A DNA stretch of 64,000 nt from Cellulomonas sp. Y8. Lineage in GTDB: Bacteria; Actinomycetota; Actinomycetes; Actinomycetales; Cellulomonadaceae. How positions within the stretch are numbered: the stretch's first letter is position 1; every line of letters starts with the position of its first letter. The stretch lies in the NCBI RefSeq assembly GCF_008033115.1, contig NZ_CP041203.1, positions 2,666,001 through 2,730,000 of the forward strand, read 5' to 3'. The position numbers and the translations under genes were made by a program. Positions 40,885-51,004 of this stretch are shown one piece after another. A model generated the notes under the pieces. That model was given only the letters and a program-made list of their open reading frames with translations, was not told where the DNA came from and searched no databases.

Positions 40885-40963
40885 CTCGACGACCCCTGCT
40901 CGTCGAGATGGCAACTCTCGGCTGTGCGCGCGTGCCGCGGGACAGCCGAGAGTTGTCATCTCG
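40885..40963. repeat. Palindromic array B between ispF and the EamA gene
   Basis: Arms at 40904-40925 and 40942-40963 pair over 22 bp with one G-T. The right arm centres on CCGAGAGTTGTCATCTCGG, which is itself a palindrome (CCGAGA/TCTCGG). A separate 8-bp hairpin, CTCGACGA with TCGTCGAG, lies at 40885-40907. The element sits between convergent genes and can act as a bidirectional terminator. Its right arm contains the EamA stop codon. Confidence 0.85.
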
Positions 40964-41885
40964 GCGTGGACGCTCGCGTGGGGGTGGCCGGGAGAGCGAC
41001 GGCGGGCGTGGGCGGTGCGGGGCGGGTGGCGATCAGGACGCCCGAGACCACCACGGCGCCCAGGGCCAGCTCCGGCGGGGACGGGCGCTCGCCCAGGAAC
41101 GCACAGGACGCCGCGATGCCCACGACCGGGACCAGCATCGAGAACGGGGCCACCACGCCCGACGGGTGCCTCGCCAGCAGGGCGGTCCAGATCCCCGAGC
41201 CGACGACGGTCGCCACGAGGACCGTGAACGCCAGCCCCGCCAGCGCCCAGGCCCCGGTCGCGGTCCCGAGGGTCGTGAGCGAGCGGCCGATCGCCGCGGG
41301 GCCCTCACGCACGAGCGACAGCGCCAGCATCGGCAGCGGCGGCACGACCGACATCCACAGCATGAACCGCAGCGGGCTGTCCGGGCGGGCCTGCCGGCTG
41401 GACACGTTGCCGAACGCCCAGCCGAGCCCGCCGCACAGCGTCAGCACCACCGGCAGCAGCCCCGCGGACGCCCCGGCCCCGGCGCGCAGCGCCGCGATCC
41501 CGCCCAGCCCGCAGATCGCGACCGCCACGCCGACCGCCTGCCGCGCGGTGATCCGCTCGCGCAGCCAGGCCGCGCCCAGCAGCACGGTGAACGGGGCCGA
41601 GGCCTGCAGCACCAGGGACGCCAGCCCTGTCGGCATGCCGGTGTCCATCGCGAGGTAGAGGAACGCGAACTGCAGCACCCCGAACCCGATGCCGTACCCG
41701 AGCAGCCAGCGCACCGGGACCCGCGGGCGCGGCACGAGCAGCAGCGTCGGCACGGCGAGCAGCGCGAACCGGAGGGCCACCAGGAAGAACGGCGGGAACT
41801 GCTCGAGCGACAGGTGGATCGCCGGGAAGTTCAGCCCCCAGAGCACGGCGACGGTGAGGGCGAGCAGGCGGTCCCGGGGTGGCAT
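40956..41885 (-). CDS. EamA/DMT-family membrane transporter
   Basis: A 309-aa protein with ten predicted helices in two EamA repeats (first at [21 protein letters not shown], second at [20 protein letters not shown]). Such proteins export or import amino acids or metabolites; the substrate is unknown here. [10 protein letters not shown] and [11 protein letters not shown] are family patterns. It is divergent from a LysR gene, which probably controls it. Its last Arg codon and stop (AGA TGA) are inside the palindromic array. Confidence 0.9.
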   Translation of the reverse strand: MPPRDRLLALTVAVLWGLNFPAIHLSLEQFPPFFLVALRFALLAVPTLLLVPRPRVPVRWLLGYGIGFGVLQFAFLYLAMDTGMPTGLASLVLQASAPFTVLLGAAWLRERITARQAVGVAVAICGLGGIAALRAGAGASAGLLPVVLTLCGGLGWAFGNVSSRQARPDSPLRFMLWMSVVPPLPMLALSLVREGPAAIGRSLTTLGTATGAWALAGLAFTVLVATVVGSGIWTALLARHPSGVVAPFSMLVPVVGIAASCAFLGERPSPPELALGAVVVSGVLIATRPAPPTPAVALPATPTRASTPR

Positions 41886-41891
41886 GCGCCG

Positions 41892-41897
41892 ATCCTC
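41892..41897 (-). promoter_or_regulatory. Possible -10 of a leaderless transcript (EamA gene)
   Basis: On the minus strand GAGGAT ends 6 nt before the ATG (41885). Confidence 0.4.
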
Positions 41898-41945
41898 GCC
41901 CGCGCGCACCGTGCAGCACCATCGAAAGATCGCGCACCCTCCCTG

Positions 41946-41951
41946 TAGCGT
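41946..41951 (+). promoter_or_regulatory. -10 of a leaderless transcript (lysR-type gene)
   Basis: TAGCGT ends 6 nt before the ATG at 41958. Confidence 0.5.
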
Positions 41952-41957
41952 CGCTGC

Positions 41958-42893
41958 ATGGACACCCGCCACCTCGCGACGCTCCGGGCGGTCCGGGACC
42001 GTGGCGGCGTGACCGCGGCCGCCGCCGCGCTGCACCTGACCCCCTCCGCGGTGTCCCAGCAGCTGCGCGTGCTCGCCCGGGACGCCGGGGCCGAGGTGGT
42101 CGAGCGCTCCGGCCGCGGCGTGCGGCTCACCGGCGCCGGGCACGCGCTGGCCGATGCCGCCGCGGACGTGGCGGTCGCCCTCGAGCGTGCCGAGGCGGCC
42201 GTCGACGCGTTCCGGTCCGCCCCGCACGGCCTGGTCCGGGTCGCCGCGTTCCAGTCGGGCGCCGAGCTGCTGCTGCCGGGCCTGCTCCGGCGGGTCGCCG
42301 CGATGGACGGGGTGCGGGTCGAGCTCGGGGACGAGGACGTCGCCCAGGACGAGTTCCCCGCGCTGGCCGCCGACTTCGATCTCGTCGTCGCCCACCGCCC
42401 GGACGCGGGCGCCGAATGGCCGGCGGGCGTCGACGTCGTCCCGCTGCTGCGCGAGCCGCTCGACGTCGCGCTGCCGCCCGGCCACCGCCTCGCCGGACGT
42501 GCGACCGTCACCCCGGCCGACCTCGCCGACGAGCCGTGGATCGCGGTGCGGGCCGGGTTCCCGGTCGCGGGCGTGCTGGACGCCGTCGGCGCGGTGGCGG
42601 GGCGGCCGCTGCGGATCGTGCAGCGGTTCAACGACTTCGGCGTCGTCGAGGCGCTGGTGGCCGCGGGGCACGGCGTGAGCCTGCTGCCCCGGCACACCGC
42701 GGGGCGCCGCGGCGCGGTGCTGGTGCCGCTCGCCGGAGTCCGCGCGGGCCGGCGGGTGGACGCCCTCGTGCGCCCCGACCGCCGTGCGCGCCGGGTCGTG
42801 CGGCGGGTGCTGGACGCCCTGAGCGCGGAGGCCGCCCGGTTCGCCGACGACCGGGAGCCGGTCGCCACCGGCCCGGAGCGCCCCGACCGGTAG
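41958..42893 (+). CDS. LysR-family transcriptional regulator
   Basis: A 311-aa regulator with the LysR winged helix at residues 5-65 ([31 protein letters not shown] pattern) and a periplasmic-binding-like ligand domain from about 90. The [11 protein letters not shown] recognition helix is clear. It most likely controls the divergent EamA transporter; the 72-bp shared region holds both -10 boxes. Its stop codon TAG is also the first part of the cysS -10 box. Confidence 0.92.
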   Translation: MDTRHLATLRAVRDRGGVTAAAAALHLTPSAVSQQLRVLARDAGAEVVERSGRGVRLTGAGHALADAAADVAVALERAEAAVDAFRSAPHGLVRVAAFQSGAELLLPGLLRRVAAMDGVRVELGDEDVAQDEFPALAADFDLVVAHRPDAGAEWPAGVDVVPLLREPLDVALPPGHRLAGRATVTPADLADEPWIAVRAGFPVAGVLDAVGAVAGRPLRIVQRFNDFGVVEALVAAGHGVSLLPRHTAGRRGAVLVPLAGVRAGRRVDALVRPDRRARRVVRRVLDALSAEAARFADDREPVATGPERPDR

Positions 42894-42896
42894 CCT
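42891..42896 (+). promoter_or_regulatory. -10 of a leaderless transcript (cysS)
   Basis: TAGCCT, whose first three bases are the LysR stop codon, ends 8 nt before the cysS GTG (42905). Confidence 0.5.
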
Positions 42897-42904
42897 TGAC
42901 CCTC

Positions 42905-44344
42905 GTGAGCCTGCGCCTGTTCGACACCGCCACCCGCGAGGTGCGCGACTTCGTCCCCGTGACCCCGGGCGCGGTCGGCATCTACCTGTGCGGCGCGACG
43001 GTCCAGGCGCCCCCGCACGTGGGCCACGTCCGGTCCGGGGTCGCGTTCGACGTCCTGGTCCGCTGGCTCCGCCGCACCGGGCACGACGTGACCCTGGTCC
43101 GGAACGTCACCGACATCGACGACAAGATCCTCGCGAAGTCGGCCGAGGCCGGCGTCGCGTGGTGGGCGTGGGCGATGCAGAACGAGCGCGCGTTCACCGC
43201 CGCCTACGACGCGCTCGGCGTGCTGCCGCCCACCTACGAGCCCCGCGCCACCGGTCACGTGCCCGCGATGGTGTCCCTGATGCAGCGCCTGGTCGACACG
43301 GGGCACGCCTACGTGGCGGCCGAGGGCGACGTCTACTTCGACGTGCGCTCGTACGCCGACTACGGCTCGCTCACCAGCCAGCGGCTCGACGACATGGCCC
43401 CGGCGCCCGACGGCGCGGGGGACGACAAGCGCGACCCGCACGACTTCGCGCTCTGGAAGGCCGCCAAGCCCGGGGAGCCGGAGACGGCCTCCTGGGACAC
43501 CCCGTTCGGCCGCGGCCGACCGGGCTGGCACCTGGAGTGCTCCGCCATGGCGCAGCGCTACCTGGGCGACACCTTCGACATCCACGGCGGCGGCCTGGAC
43601 CTGCGGTTCCCGCACCACGAGAACGAGCAGGCCCAGTCCCGCGCCGCGGGGTACGGGTTCGCCCGGTACTGGCTGCACAACGGCTGGGTCACCCAGGCCG
43701 GCGCGAAGATGAGCAAGTCGCTCGGCAACGGCCTGCTGGTCAGCACGCTGCTGGAGACCGTGCGCCCGGCGGTGGTGCGGTACGCGCTGACCGCGGTGCA
43801 GTACCGGTCGATGCTGGAGTGGACCCCGGACACGCTCGCCGAGTCCGAGGCCACCTGGGACCGGCTCGCCGGCTTCGTGCAGCGCGCCACCGAGCGGGTG
43901 GGCGCGGTCGAGGCCGCGGAGCTGGCGACGGCGGAGCTGCCCGAGGGCTTCGGCGCCGCGCTGGACGACGACCTGAACGTGCCGGCGGCGCTCGCCGTCG
44001 TCCACGAGCACCTGCGCGCGGGCAACACCGCCCTGGCCGCCGGGGACGACGCCGCCGTGCGCGCGGGCCTCGTGGCCGTGCGCGCCATGCTCGACGTGCT
44101 GGGCCTGGACCCGGCCGGCGAGCAGTGGGGCGCGGCCGCGGCCGACGACCGGCACGCCGAGGCGCTCGACGCCCTGGTGCGCGCCGAGCTCGACGCCCGC
44201 GCCGCCGCCCGTGCGGCCCGCGACTGGGCCACCGCGGACGCGATCCGCGACCGCCTGACGGCCGCGGGCGTGGCCGTCGAGGACAACGCCACCGGCGCGC
44301 GCTGGTCACTCGCCGCGCGCCAGACCACCGAGGACGAGGACTGA
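42905..44344 (+). CDS. cysS: Cysteinyl-tRNA synthetase
   Basis: A 479-aa class I synthetase. The zinc Cys is in YLCGATVQ, the HIGH-like motif is PHVGHVRSG, further zinc ligands are in GWHLECSAM and [11 protein letters not shown], and KMSKSLGN is present. The N-terminus [17 protein letters not shown] is conserved in actinobacterial CysS, not in MshC, its mycothiol paralogue, which is shorter. The -10 box before the GTG confirms the start. It shares one base with the rlmB ATG (TGATG). Confidence 0.97.
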   Translation: MSLRLFDTATREVRDFVPVTPGAVGIYLCGATVQAPPHVGHVRSGVAFDVLVRWLRRTGHDVTLVRNVTDIDDKILAKSAEAGVAWWAWAMQNERAFTAAYDALGVLPPTYEPRATGHVPAMVSLMQRLVDTGHAYVAAEGDVYFDVRSYADYGSLTSQRLDDMAPAPDGAGDDKRDPHDFALWKAAKPGEPETASWDTPFGRGRPGWHLECSAMAQRYLGDTFDIHGGGLDLRFPHHENEQAQSRAAGYGFARYWLHNGWVTQAGAKMSKSLGNGLLVSTLLETVRPAVVRYALTAVQYRSMLEWTPDTLAESEATWDRLAGFVQRATERVGAVEAAELATAELPEGFGAALDDDLNVPAALAVVHEHLRAGNTALAAGDDAAVRAGLVAVRAMLDVLGLDPAGEQWGAAAADDRHAEALDALVRAELDARAAARAARDWATADAIRDRLTAAGVAVEDNATGARWSLAARQTTEDED

Positions 44345-45342
44345 TGGCCGGGAACTCCCAGCGCCGCGGCGCCACACGCAAGCCGGGCTCCAAGAAGGGC
44401 GCCTCCGTCGGCTCGGGCGGCCAGCGCCGCCGCGGGCTCGAGGGCAAGGGGCCCACCCCGAAGGCGGAGGAGCGGTCCTACCACCCCGCCGCCAAGAAGA
44501 AGGCCGCGGCCGAGCGCCGCGCGGTCGCGGGCACCCGCGGCTCGGGCAACCGCCCGGCCGGCCGGGGCGGCGGCGCCGCGGGCAAGGCGCGGGGCGCGGG
44601 CGCGACGGAGGTCGTCGCCGGGCGGAACTCCGTGGTCGAGGCGCTGCGCGCCGGCATCCCGGTGTCCGCGGTGTACATCGCGACCCGGCTCGAGGCCGAC
44701 GACCGCACCCGAGAGATCCTGCGCACCGCGACCGAGGCCGGCTACCCGCTGCTCGAGGTCACGAAGCCCGAGCTCGACCGGCTCACCGACGGCTCGGTGC
44801 ACCAGGGCGTCGCGATCCAGGTGCCGCCGTACGACTACGGCGACGTCGAGGACCTGCTGGACGTCGCCGCCGCCAGCGACCGCGCGCCGCTGATCGTCGC
44901 GCTCGACGGCGTGACCGACCCGCGCAACCTCGGCGCCGTGCTCCGCTCCGCGGGCGCGTTCGGCGCGCACGGCGTGCTGGTCCCCGAGCGCCGGTCCGCC
45001 GGCGTGACCGCGTCGGCCTGGAAGGTGTCCGCGGGCGCCGCCGCGCGCGTCCCGGTCGCCCGGGCCACGAACCTGGTGCGGGCGCTGGAGCGGCTGCACG
45101 AGGCCGGCTGCTTCATCGTGGGCCTGGACGGCGGCGGCGACGTCGCGGTCGCGGACCTGCCGTACTCGGCGGACCCGCTGGTGCTCGTGGTCGGCTCGGA
45201 GGGCAAGGGCCTGTCCCGCCTGGTGCGCGAGCACTGCGACGCGATCGCGTCCATCCCGATCGCGAGCGAGGTCGAGAGCCTGAACGCCGGCGTCGCCGCG
45301 GGCATCGCCCTGTACGAGGTCGCCCGCACCCGCGCCTCCTGA
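44344..45342 (+). CDS. rlmB: 23S rRNA (guanosine-2'-O-)-methyltransferase RlmB
   Basis: SpoU/TrmH-type knotted methyltransferase of 332 aa. A Lys/Arg/Gly-rich N-terminal extension (1-90) leads to the substrate-binding domain (VAGRNSVVEALRAG) and the SPOUT fold with motif 1 LDGVTDPRNLGAVLRSAGAFG, motif 2 VVGSEGKGLSRLVRE and motif 3 IPIASEVESLNAGVAAGIALYE. It methylates G2251 (E. coli numbering) of 23S rRNA. Paired with cysS as in many actinobacteria. Confidence 0.94.
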   Translation: MAGNSQRRGATRKPGSKKGASVGSGGQRRRGLEGKGPTPKAEERSYHPAAKKKAAAERRAVAGTRGSGNRPAGRGGGAAGKARGAGATEVVAGRNSVVEALRAGIPVSAVYIATRLEADDRTREILRTATEAGYPLLEVTKPELDRLTDGSVHQGVAIQVPPYDYGDVEDLLDVAAASDRAPLIVALDGVTDPRNLGAVLRSAGAFGAHGVLVPERRSAGVTASAWKVSAGAAARVPVARATNLVRALERLHEAGCFIVGLDGGGDVAVADLPYSADPLVLVVGSEGKGLSRLVREHCDAIASIPIASEVESLNAGVAAGIALYEVARTRAS

Positions 45343-45385
45343 CCCGCCCGGCCGTCCCCGGGGTGCGGTCACCCCGGGGCGGGCG

Positions 45386-45391
45386 GACAGT
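45386..45391 (+). promoter_or_regulatory. Possible -10 of a leaderless transcript (PPOX gene)
   Basis: GACAGT ends 6 nt before the ATG at 45398. Confidence 0.4.
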
Positions 45392-45397
45392 GGTCGC

Positions 45398-45883
45398 ATG
45401 AGCCACGACACCACCGACCCCGTCCGCACCGTCGCCGGGATGCTGAAGGACGAGCGCCTCGGCGTGCTCACCACCGTCGCCCCGGACGGCACCCTGATCG
45501 CGCGCCCGATGGCGCTGCAGGAGGTCGAGTTCGACGGGGACCTGTGGTTCTTCGCCGAGCGCGGCTCCCGCAAGCTCGCGCACGTCGCCGCCGACCCGCG
45601 GGTCAACGTGACCGTCGGGTCGGGCGCGACCTGGGTGTCGGTGGCGGGCGTCGCCGAGCCGGTCGAGGACGTCGCGAAGAAGCGCGAGCTGTGGAGCGCC
45701 GGCGTCGAGGCGTGGCTGCCCGACGGCCCGGACTCCCCGCAGGCCGTGCTGCTGCGCGTGCGCGCCGAGTCCGCGGAGTACTGGGACGCCCCCGGCGGCC
45801 GGGTCGCGACGCTGCTCAGCTTCGTGAAGGCGAAGGCGAAGGGCGAGCGCCTCGAGGGCGAGAACGAGCGCGTCGAGCTCTAG
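45398..45883 (+). CDS. Pyridoxamine 5'-phosphate oxidase-like (general stress 26 type) protein
   Basis: A 161-aa split-barrel flavin- or F420-binding protein. The pattern RLGVLTTVAPDGTLIARPM, LWFFAERGSRKLAHVAADPRVNVTVG and YWDAPGGRVATLL is that of the general stress protein 26 subgroup. The oxidase activity of true PdxH is not implied. Its stop is directly followed by the complementary stop of the DUF4032 gene with no base between. Confidence 0.88.
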   Translation: MSHDTTDPVRTVAGMLKDERLGVLTTVAPDGTLIARPMALQEVEFDGDLWFFAERGSRKLAHVAADPRVNVTVGSGATWVSVAGVAEPVEDVAKKRELWSAGVEAWLPDGPDSPQAVLLRVRAESAEYWDAPGGRVATLLSFVKAKAKGERLEGENERVEL

Positions 45884-47155
45884 TCAGTCCCGGACGACCG
45901 GGATGACGTCCGTGTCCTCGCGCAGGTCCGCCGCCGAGACGCCCAGGATCGACTCCTCGTCGGGGCGGTTCGGCAGGATGTCCTGCGTGTAGGACCTCAC
46001 GGCCTCGCGCATCGGGACGTCGCGCTTCTGCGCCTCCGACAGGAACCACCGGTGGTCGAGCAGCTCGTGGTAGAGCTGCGCGGGCTCGAGCTTGGGCCGC
46101 AGGTCGCGCGGCACGGCGCGGACGGCGGGCTCGAACACCTCGGTGAGCCAGTCGTGCGCGACGAACGTCTCGTCGTCGTTCTGCCGGTCCATCGCGGCCA
46201 CGTACTGGTCGAGGTCGTTGAGCAGCCGGCGCGCCTGGTTCTCCTGCACGTCGAGCCCGGTGAGCCGCATGAGCCGGCGCGAGTGGTGCCCGGCGTCGAC
46301 GACCTTCGGCTGGATGCGGACCGTGGTGCCGTCGATGTCGGTGGTGATGTCGAGCTCGCCGACGTCGAAGCCCAGGTCGTTGAGCCGCTCGATGCGGGCC
46401 TGCACCCGCCAGCGCTCGTTCAGCCCGAACGACTCGGAGCTGGTCAGCGCGGACCACAGCTCCTCGTACCGCTCGGCCAGGGCGTCGCCGATCGCGACCG
46501 CGTCGACGTCCTCGTCCAGGAACTCGCCGGCCTGCAGGTCCATGAGCTCGCCGATGATGTTGACCCGCGCGACCTCGAGGTCGTACGCGCGCTGGCCGGG
46601 CGTGAGCTCGTCGTGCAGGTCGCCGGTCTCGGCGTCGACCAGGTAGGCCGCGAACGTCTCGGCGTCCCGGCGGAACAGCGTGTTCGACAGCGACACGTCG
46701 CCCCAGTAGAAGCCGACGAGGTGCAGGCGGACCAGCAGCACGGCGAGGGCGTCGATGAGCCGGGTGGCGGTGTCGGGCCGCAGCGCCTGGCTGAACAGCG
46801 CGCGGTACGGCAGCGAGAACCGCAGGTGCTGCGTGATGAGCACGGCCTCGAGCGGCTCGCCGTCGGGCGCGGTGCGCCCGGTGATGACGCCGACCGGTTC
46901 CACGCTCGGGACGTCCAGGCGGCCGAGCTGGCGCAGCAGCTCGTACTCCCGGTACGCGACGGTCTCGCCGATCTCCTTGATCGCGACGACCCGGCCGGAC
47001 AGCCGCGCGAACCGCACGGTGTGCCGGGAGATGCCGCGGGGGAGAGCGGCCAGGCGCTCGGCCGGCCAGTCGGCCAGCGGCACGTCCCAGGGCAGGTCGA
47101 GCAGGGCCGGGTCCGGCGCGGCCGCGGTGATCTGCAGGCGCGTGCGAGGGGTCAT
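45884..47155 (-). CDS. DUF4032 protein with kinase-like fold
   Basis: A 423-aa protein. The N-terminal half resembles small-molecule or LPS kinases: VVAIKEIGETVAYREYELLRQL carries a candidate ATP-site Lys and helix-C Glu, and GFYWGDVSLSNTLF (D-x4-N) followed by YLVDAETG matches the catalytic and metal loops. The C-terminal half is the DUF4032 region proper. Substrate is unknown. The start is supported by a -10 like box 6 nt upstream. It faces the PPOX gene. Confidence 0.85.
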   Translation of the reverse strand: MTPRTRLQITAAAPDPALLDLPWDVPLADWPAERLAALPRGISRHTVRFARLSGRVVAIKEIGETVAYREYELLRQLGRLDVPSVEPVGVITGRTAPDGEPLEAVLITQHLRFSLPYRALFSQALRPDTATRLIDALAVLLVRLHLVGFYWGDVSLSNTLFRRDAETFAAYLVDAETGDLHDELTPGQRAYDLEVARVNIIGELMDLQAGEFLDEDVDAVAIGDALAERYEELWSALTSSESFGLNERWRVQARIERLNDLGFDVGELDITTDIDGTTVRIQPKVVDAGHHSRRLMRLTGLDVQENQARRLLNDLDQYVAAMDRQNDDETFVAHDWLTEVFEPAVRAVPRDLRPKLEPAQLYHELLDHRWFLSEAQKRDVPMREAVRSYTQDILPNRPDEESILGVSAADLREDTDVIPVVRD

Positions 47156-47161
47156 GGGTCG

Positions 47162-47167
47162 ATTCTC
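47162..47167 (-). promoter_or_regulatory. Possible -10 of a leaderless transcript (DUF4032 gene)
   Basis: On the minus strand GAGAAT ends 6 nt before the ATG (47155). Confidence 0.4.
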
Positions 47168-47183
47168 CCATCCGGACGACGAA

Positions 47184-47215
47184 GGGGCGGGGCCGGTGCG
47201 TGCCGGCCCCGCCCC
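47184..47215 (-). terminator. Terminator of the MsiK-like gene
   Basis: A perfect 13-bp stem, GGGGCGGGGCCGG with its complement, has a 6-nt loop, 22 nt beyond the stop of the ATPase gene. Confidence 0.8.
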
Positions 47216-47237
47216 TACGGCGTGGAGATGTGGTGCG

Positions 47238-48362
<1,125 letters not shown>

Positions 48363-48380
48363 GGTTCATCGATCCCTTCA

Positions 48381-48439
48381 CCGGCAGGTACGTGCCGGAC
48401 GATCCGTCGTGAAGAGTGTCAGAGTGTCTTCGCTGACAC
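48381..48439 (-). promoter_or_regulatory. Inverted repeats upstream of the MsiK-like gene
   Basis: GTGTCAG (48416-48422) pairs with CTGACAC (48433-48439) and may be an operator. CCGGCA and TGCCGG (48381-48398) form a hairpin in the leader. The 159-bp gap 48363-48521 holds no gene. Confidence 0.4.
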
Positions 48440-48521
48440 GGGTCGAGGGAGGTCGGGTGACCCCCCTCGGTCCACGGACATCCAACCACACCAGGCTGAC
48501 CTGCGGGTGAACTCGCGGCGG

Positions 48522-50111
48522 TCAGTTGAGGACCACGACGTCCGAGTCGCCGTAGCCGAGCAGGTCGCCGCCGTAGGGCCACACGCCCTGCACGCCGGGG
48601 GGCAGCCGCGTCGCCCACGCGGGCGCGCCGGAGGACAGCGCGAACGCCGCGAGCGCGCGCTGGGACGACAGGGCCGGGTCGCGGCCGTCGTCGGCGCGGC
48701 CGGACGCCGTCGGGGCGGCGCCGACCGTCAGGCCGAGCTCCGCCAGCGCGTCCGGCCGGGCGAGCACCAGGACGTACCGGCCGTCCGTCATCACCGACGC
48801 GCCGTCGCCGGACACCTCCACGACCGTGCGCCAGACCTCGCGGCCGGTCGCCACGTCCAACGCCCACAGACCGTCGGTGTCCGCGCCGTACAGCGTGCCC
48901 TCCAGCAGCACCGCCGCCGGGTCCGACCAGCGGGGGTGCGGCGACGTCCACAGCTCGGCACCCGACTCGGCGTCCACGCCCACCAGGACCCGGCCCTCCG
49001 AGGTCGACGAGGCCACCAGCTCCACGCCGGGCACCGAGCCGTCGTCCACGGACAGCCACAGCGGCTGGCCGGGCAGGTCGGTCAGGGGCTCCCCGTCGTC
49101 GTCGAGCAGGCGCGCACCGGCGCCGCCGCTCGCCAGCAGGTGCCCCGTGCGGGACACGGACAGGTAGTCGGCCCCGGACGCCTGGAGCCGCCCGTCGGCG
49201 GCGTCGAACGCCCAGGAGCCGAGCTCGCCCTGCACAAGCACCCGCCCCGGCGCGACGGACACGCCCGGCGGGTAGAAGAGCCGCGCGGCGGCCTCCGGGT
49301 CGGTGAGCGGGACGTCGGTGCGCCACAACGGGGCCGCGCCGCCGTCGTCGGGCGCGCCCCGGTCCGCCGCCGTGTCCCACGCGGAGACCCGCAGGGTGCC
49401 GTCGGCGATCGACGCCAGCACCTGGAGGCCGTCGGCGCCGCCCCAGCCCGACATCGGCGCGACCTGGCGGGTGGCGCGCAGCTCGCCCGTCGCGGCGTCG
49501 AGCGCCACGAGGCGGGCCGCGCTGGGCGCGGCCGGCGCCCAGCTCCCGGAGTCGTCGGCGGCGTCGGCCGCGCCGCGGTCGAGGACGAGGCACCGGACGG
49601 TCGCCACCGGCTCGGCGTCGGGCGCGCAGGTCGGGTACTCCATGCCGACGTCGGGCTCGGCCCGGCCGCCGTCCTCCAGCGACGTCGACCAGACCTGGGT
49701 CCCGTCGCGGTCGAGCGCGACCAGCTCGCGCGCGGCGTCCCACGGCGGGGACGCGACGCCGATCCGCAGGTCGCCCACCGGGATGCCGGAGAGCACGACC
49801 GACGCCGTCTCCTGGCTGTACCGGTGCGCGGCGGGCAGGCCGGGCGCGACGGTCCGCAGCACCCCGGCGACCTCCTGCCGGGCGGCGACCCGGCCGTCCT
49901 CGCGGGCGTCGAGGAGCGCCTGCGCGCCGACGAGCGCGAGCGCGGCGACGACCGGGACCGGCCACCAGCGGCGCAGCGCGCGCCGGCGCCGGGCGACCCG
50001 GCGGGCGCGCGCGGCCTCCGCCTCGGGGTCCTCGGCCTCGGGGGCGAGCGGCAGGTCGGTGCCGACGTCGACCAGCTCGACGTCCTGCATCGGCTCGCGT
50101 CGTCGCCCCAC
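48522..50111 (-). CDS. Membrane-anchored PQQ-type beta-propeller protein
   Basis: A 529-aa protein with a cytoplasmic Arg-rich N-terminus, one transmembrane helix (about 49-67, WWPVPVVAALALVGAQALL) and a long extracytoplasmic part with PQQ-like propeller blades (LVALDAATGELRATRQV, VGVDAESGAELWTSPHP, WALDVATGREVWRTVV). No PQQ-ligand or dehydrogenase residues were recognised, so it is more likely a scaffold than an enzyme. The GTG at 50111 lies 6 nt after TAGGTT. Confidence 0.82.
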   Translation of the reverse strand: MGRRREPMQDVELVDVGTDLPLAPEAEDPEAEAARARRVARRRRALRRWWPVPVVAALALVGAQALLDAREDGRVAARQEVAGVLRTVAPGLPAAHRYSQETASVVLSGIPVGDLRIGVASPPWDAARELVALDRDGTQVWSTSLEDGGRAEPDVGMEYPTCAPDAEPVATVRCLVLDRGAADAADDSGSWAPAAPSAARLVALDAATGELRATRQVAPMSGWGGADGLQVLASIADGTLRVSAWDTAADRGAPDDGGAAPLWRTDVPLTDPEAAARLFYPPGVSVAPGRVLVQGELGSWAFDAADGRLQASGADYLSVSRTGHLLASGGAGARLLDDDGEPLTDLPGQPLWLSVDDGSVPGVELVASSTSEGRVLVGVDAESGAELWTSPHPRWSDPAAVLLEGTLYGADTDGLWALDVATGREVWRTVVEVSGDGASVMTDGRYVLVLARPDALAELGLTVGAAPTASGRADDGRDPALSSQRALAAFALSSGAPAWATRLPPGVQGVWPYGGDLLGYGDSDVVVLN

Positions 50112-50117
50112 GACCGG

Positions 50118-50123
50118 AACCTA
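50118..50123 (-). promoter_or_regulatory. -10 of a leaderless transcript (PQQ-propeller gene)
   Basis: On the minus strand TAGGTT ends 6 nt before the GTG (50111). It overlaps the otsB stop codon. Confidence 0.5.
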
Positions 50124-50993
50124 CGCCCCGGGGGGCGCTCCGCGCGCGGGATCGGCCCCGCCGGCGCCGGCGGCCCCGGGCGCGAGGTCCGCGGCCAGCC
50201 CCGCCAGCAGCGCGGACAGCGCCTCGGGGTCCGGCACGCGGTACCGGGCGGCGGTCGGGCCGTCGCCGACCTTGACGGTGAGGTCGTCGGGACCGAGCGC
50301 CTCGAAGGCGTGCTCGTCGGTGACGTCGTCGCCGGCGGACAGCACGGACCCGGCCCGGAGCTCGTCCCGGAGCGCCACCAGCGCGGCACCCTTGTCGGCG
50401 TCCAGCACGGACACCTCGACGACCTTCTTGCCGTGCAGGGTCACGGACCCGAGACGCTGGCCGACGCCGAGCGCCTCCCGCTCCGCGGCGTCGCCGGTGC
50501 CCGGGTCCGCCATGCGGGTGTGCACCACCACCGCGGCGGGCTTCGTCTCGACCCAGACCCCGTCCCTGCCGCGCGCGACCGCCTGCATCTCCCCGCCGAG
50601 CCGGGTCAGCCGGTCGGACTGGTCGTCGGTCAGCGTGAGGACGTCGCGGTCCAGACCGTGCTCGCCGACCCGGGCGCGCTCGGCGCCGTGGCTGCCGATC
50701 AGCACCGTGCCGGCCGGGACCTCGGCCAGCCGGTGCAGGTCGGCGGCGGGGCGGCCGGAGACCAGCGCGAGGCGCACCGCGTCCGGGTGCCCCGCGAGCT
50801 CGCGCAGCGCGGCCACGGCCTCCGGCAGCAGCCGCGACGCCTCGGGGTCGTCCTGCAGCGGCGCGAGCGTGCCGTCGAAGTCGAGCGCGATCAGCAGCGG
50901 GCGGCGGGCGGGGTCGGCCACGAGCGCGCGGAGCGCGGCGCGGAGGTCGTCGGTGCCGGCGGGCTCGGCGGGCGGGGTGGGTGCTGCGGGCAC
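50121..50993 (-). CDS. otsB: Trehalose-6-phosphate phosphatase
   Basis: HAD-superfamily phosphatase of 290 aa, second step of OtsAB trehalose synthesis. The nucleophile motif is IALDFDGTLAP (about residue 38-48), with GSHGAER, HGKKVVEV and the metal-binding GDDVTDEHAF. The GTG at 50993 follows the otsA stop by 11 nt, so the two are one operon. Longer frames upstream only read through otsA out of phase. Confidence 0.95.
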   Translation of the reverse strand: MPAAPTPPAEPAGTDDLRAALRALVADPARRPLLIALDFDGTLAPLQDDPEASRLLPEAVAALRELAGHPDAVRLALVSGRPAADLHRLAEVPAGTVLIGSHGAERARVGEHGLDRDVLTLTDDQSDRLTRLGGEMQAVARGRDGVWVETKPAAVVVHTRMADPGTGDAAEREALGVGQRLGSVTLHGKKVVEVSVLDADKGAALVALRDELRAGSVLSAGDDVTDEHAFEALGPDDLTVKVGDGPTAARYRVPDPEALSALLAGLAADLAPGAAGAGGADPARGAPPGA

Positions 50994-51004
50994 TGCGGGG
51001 CTCC

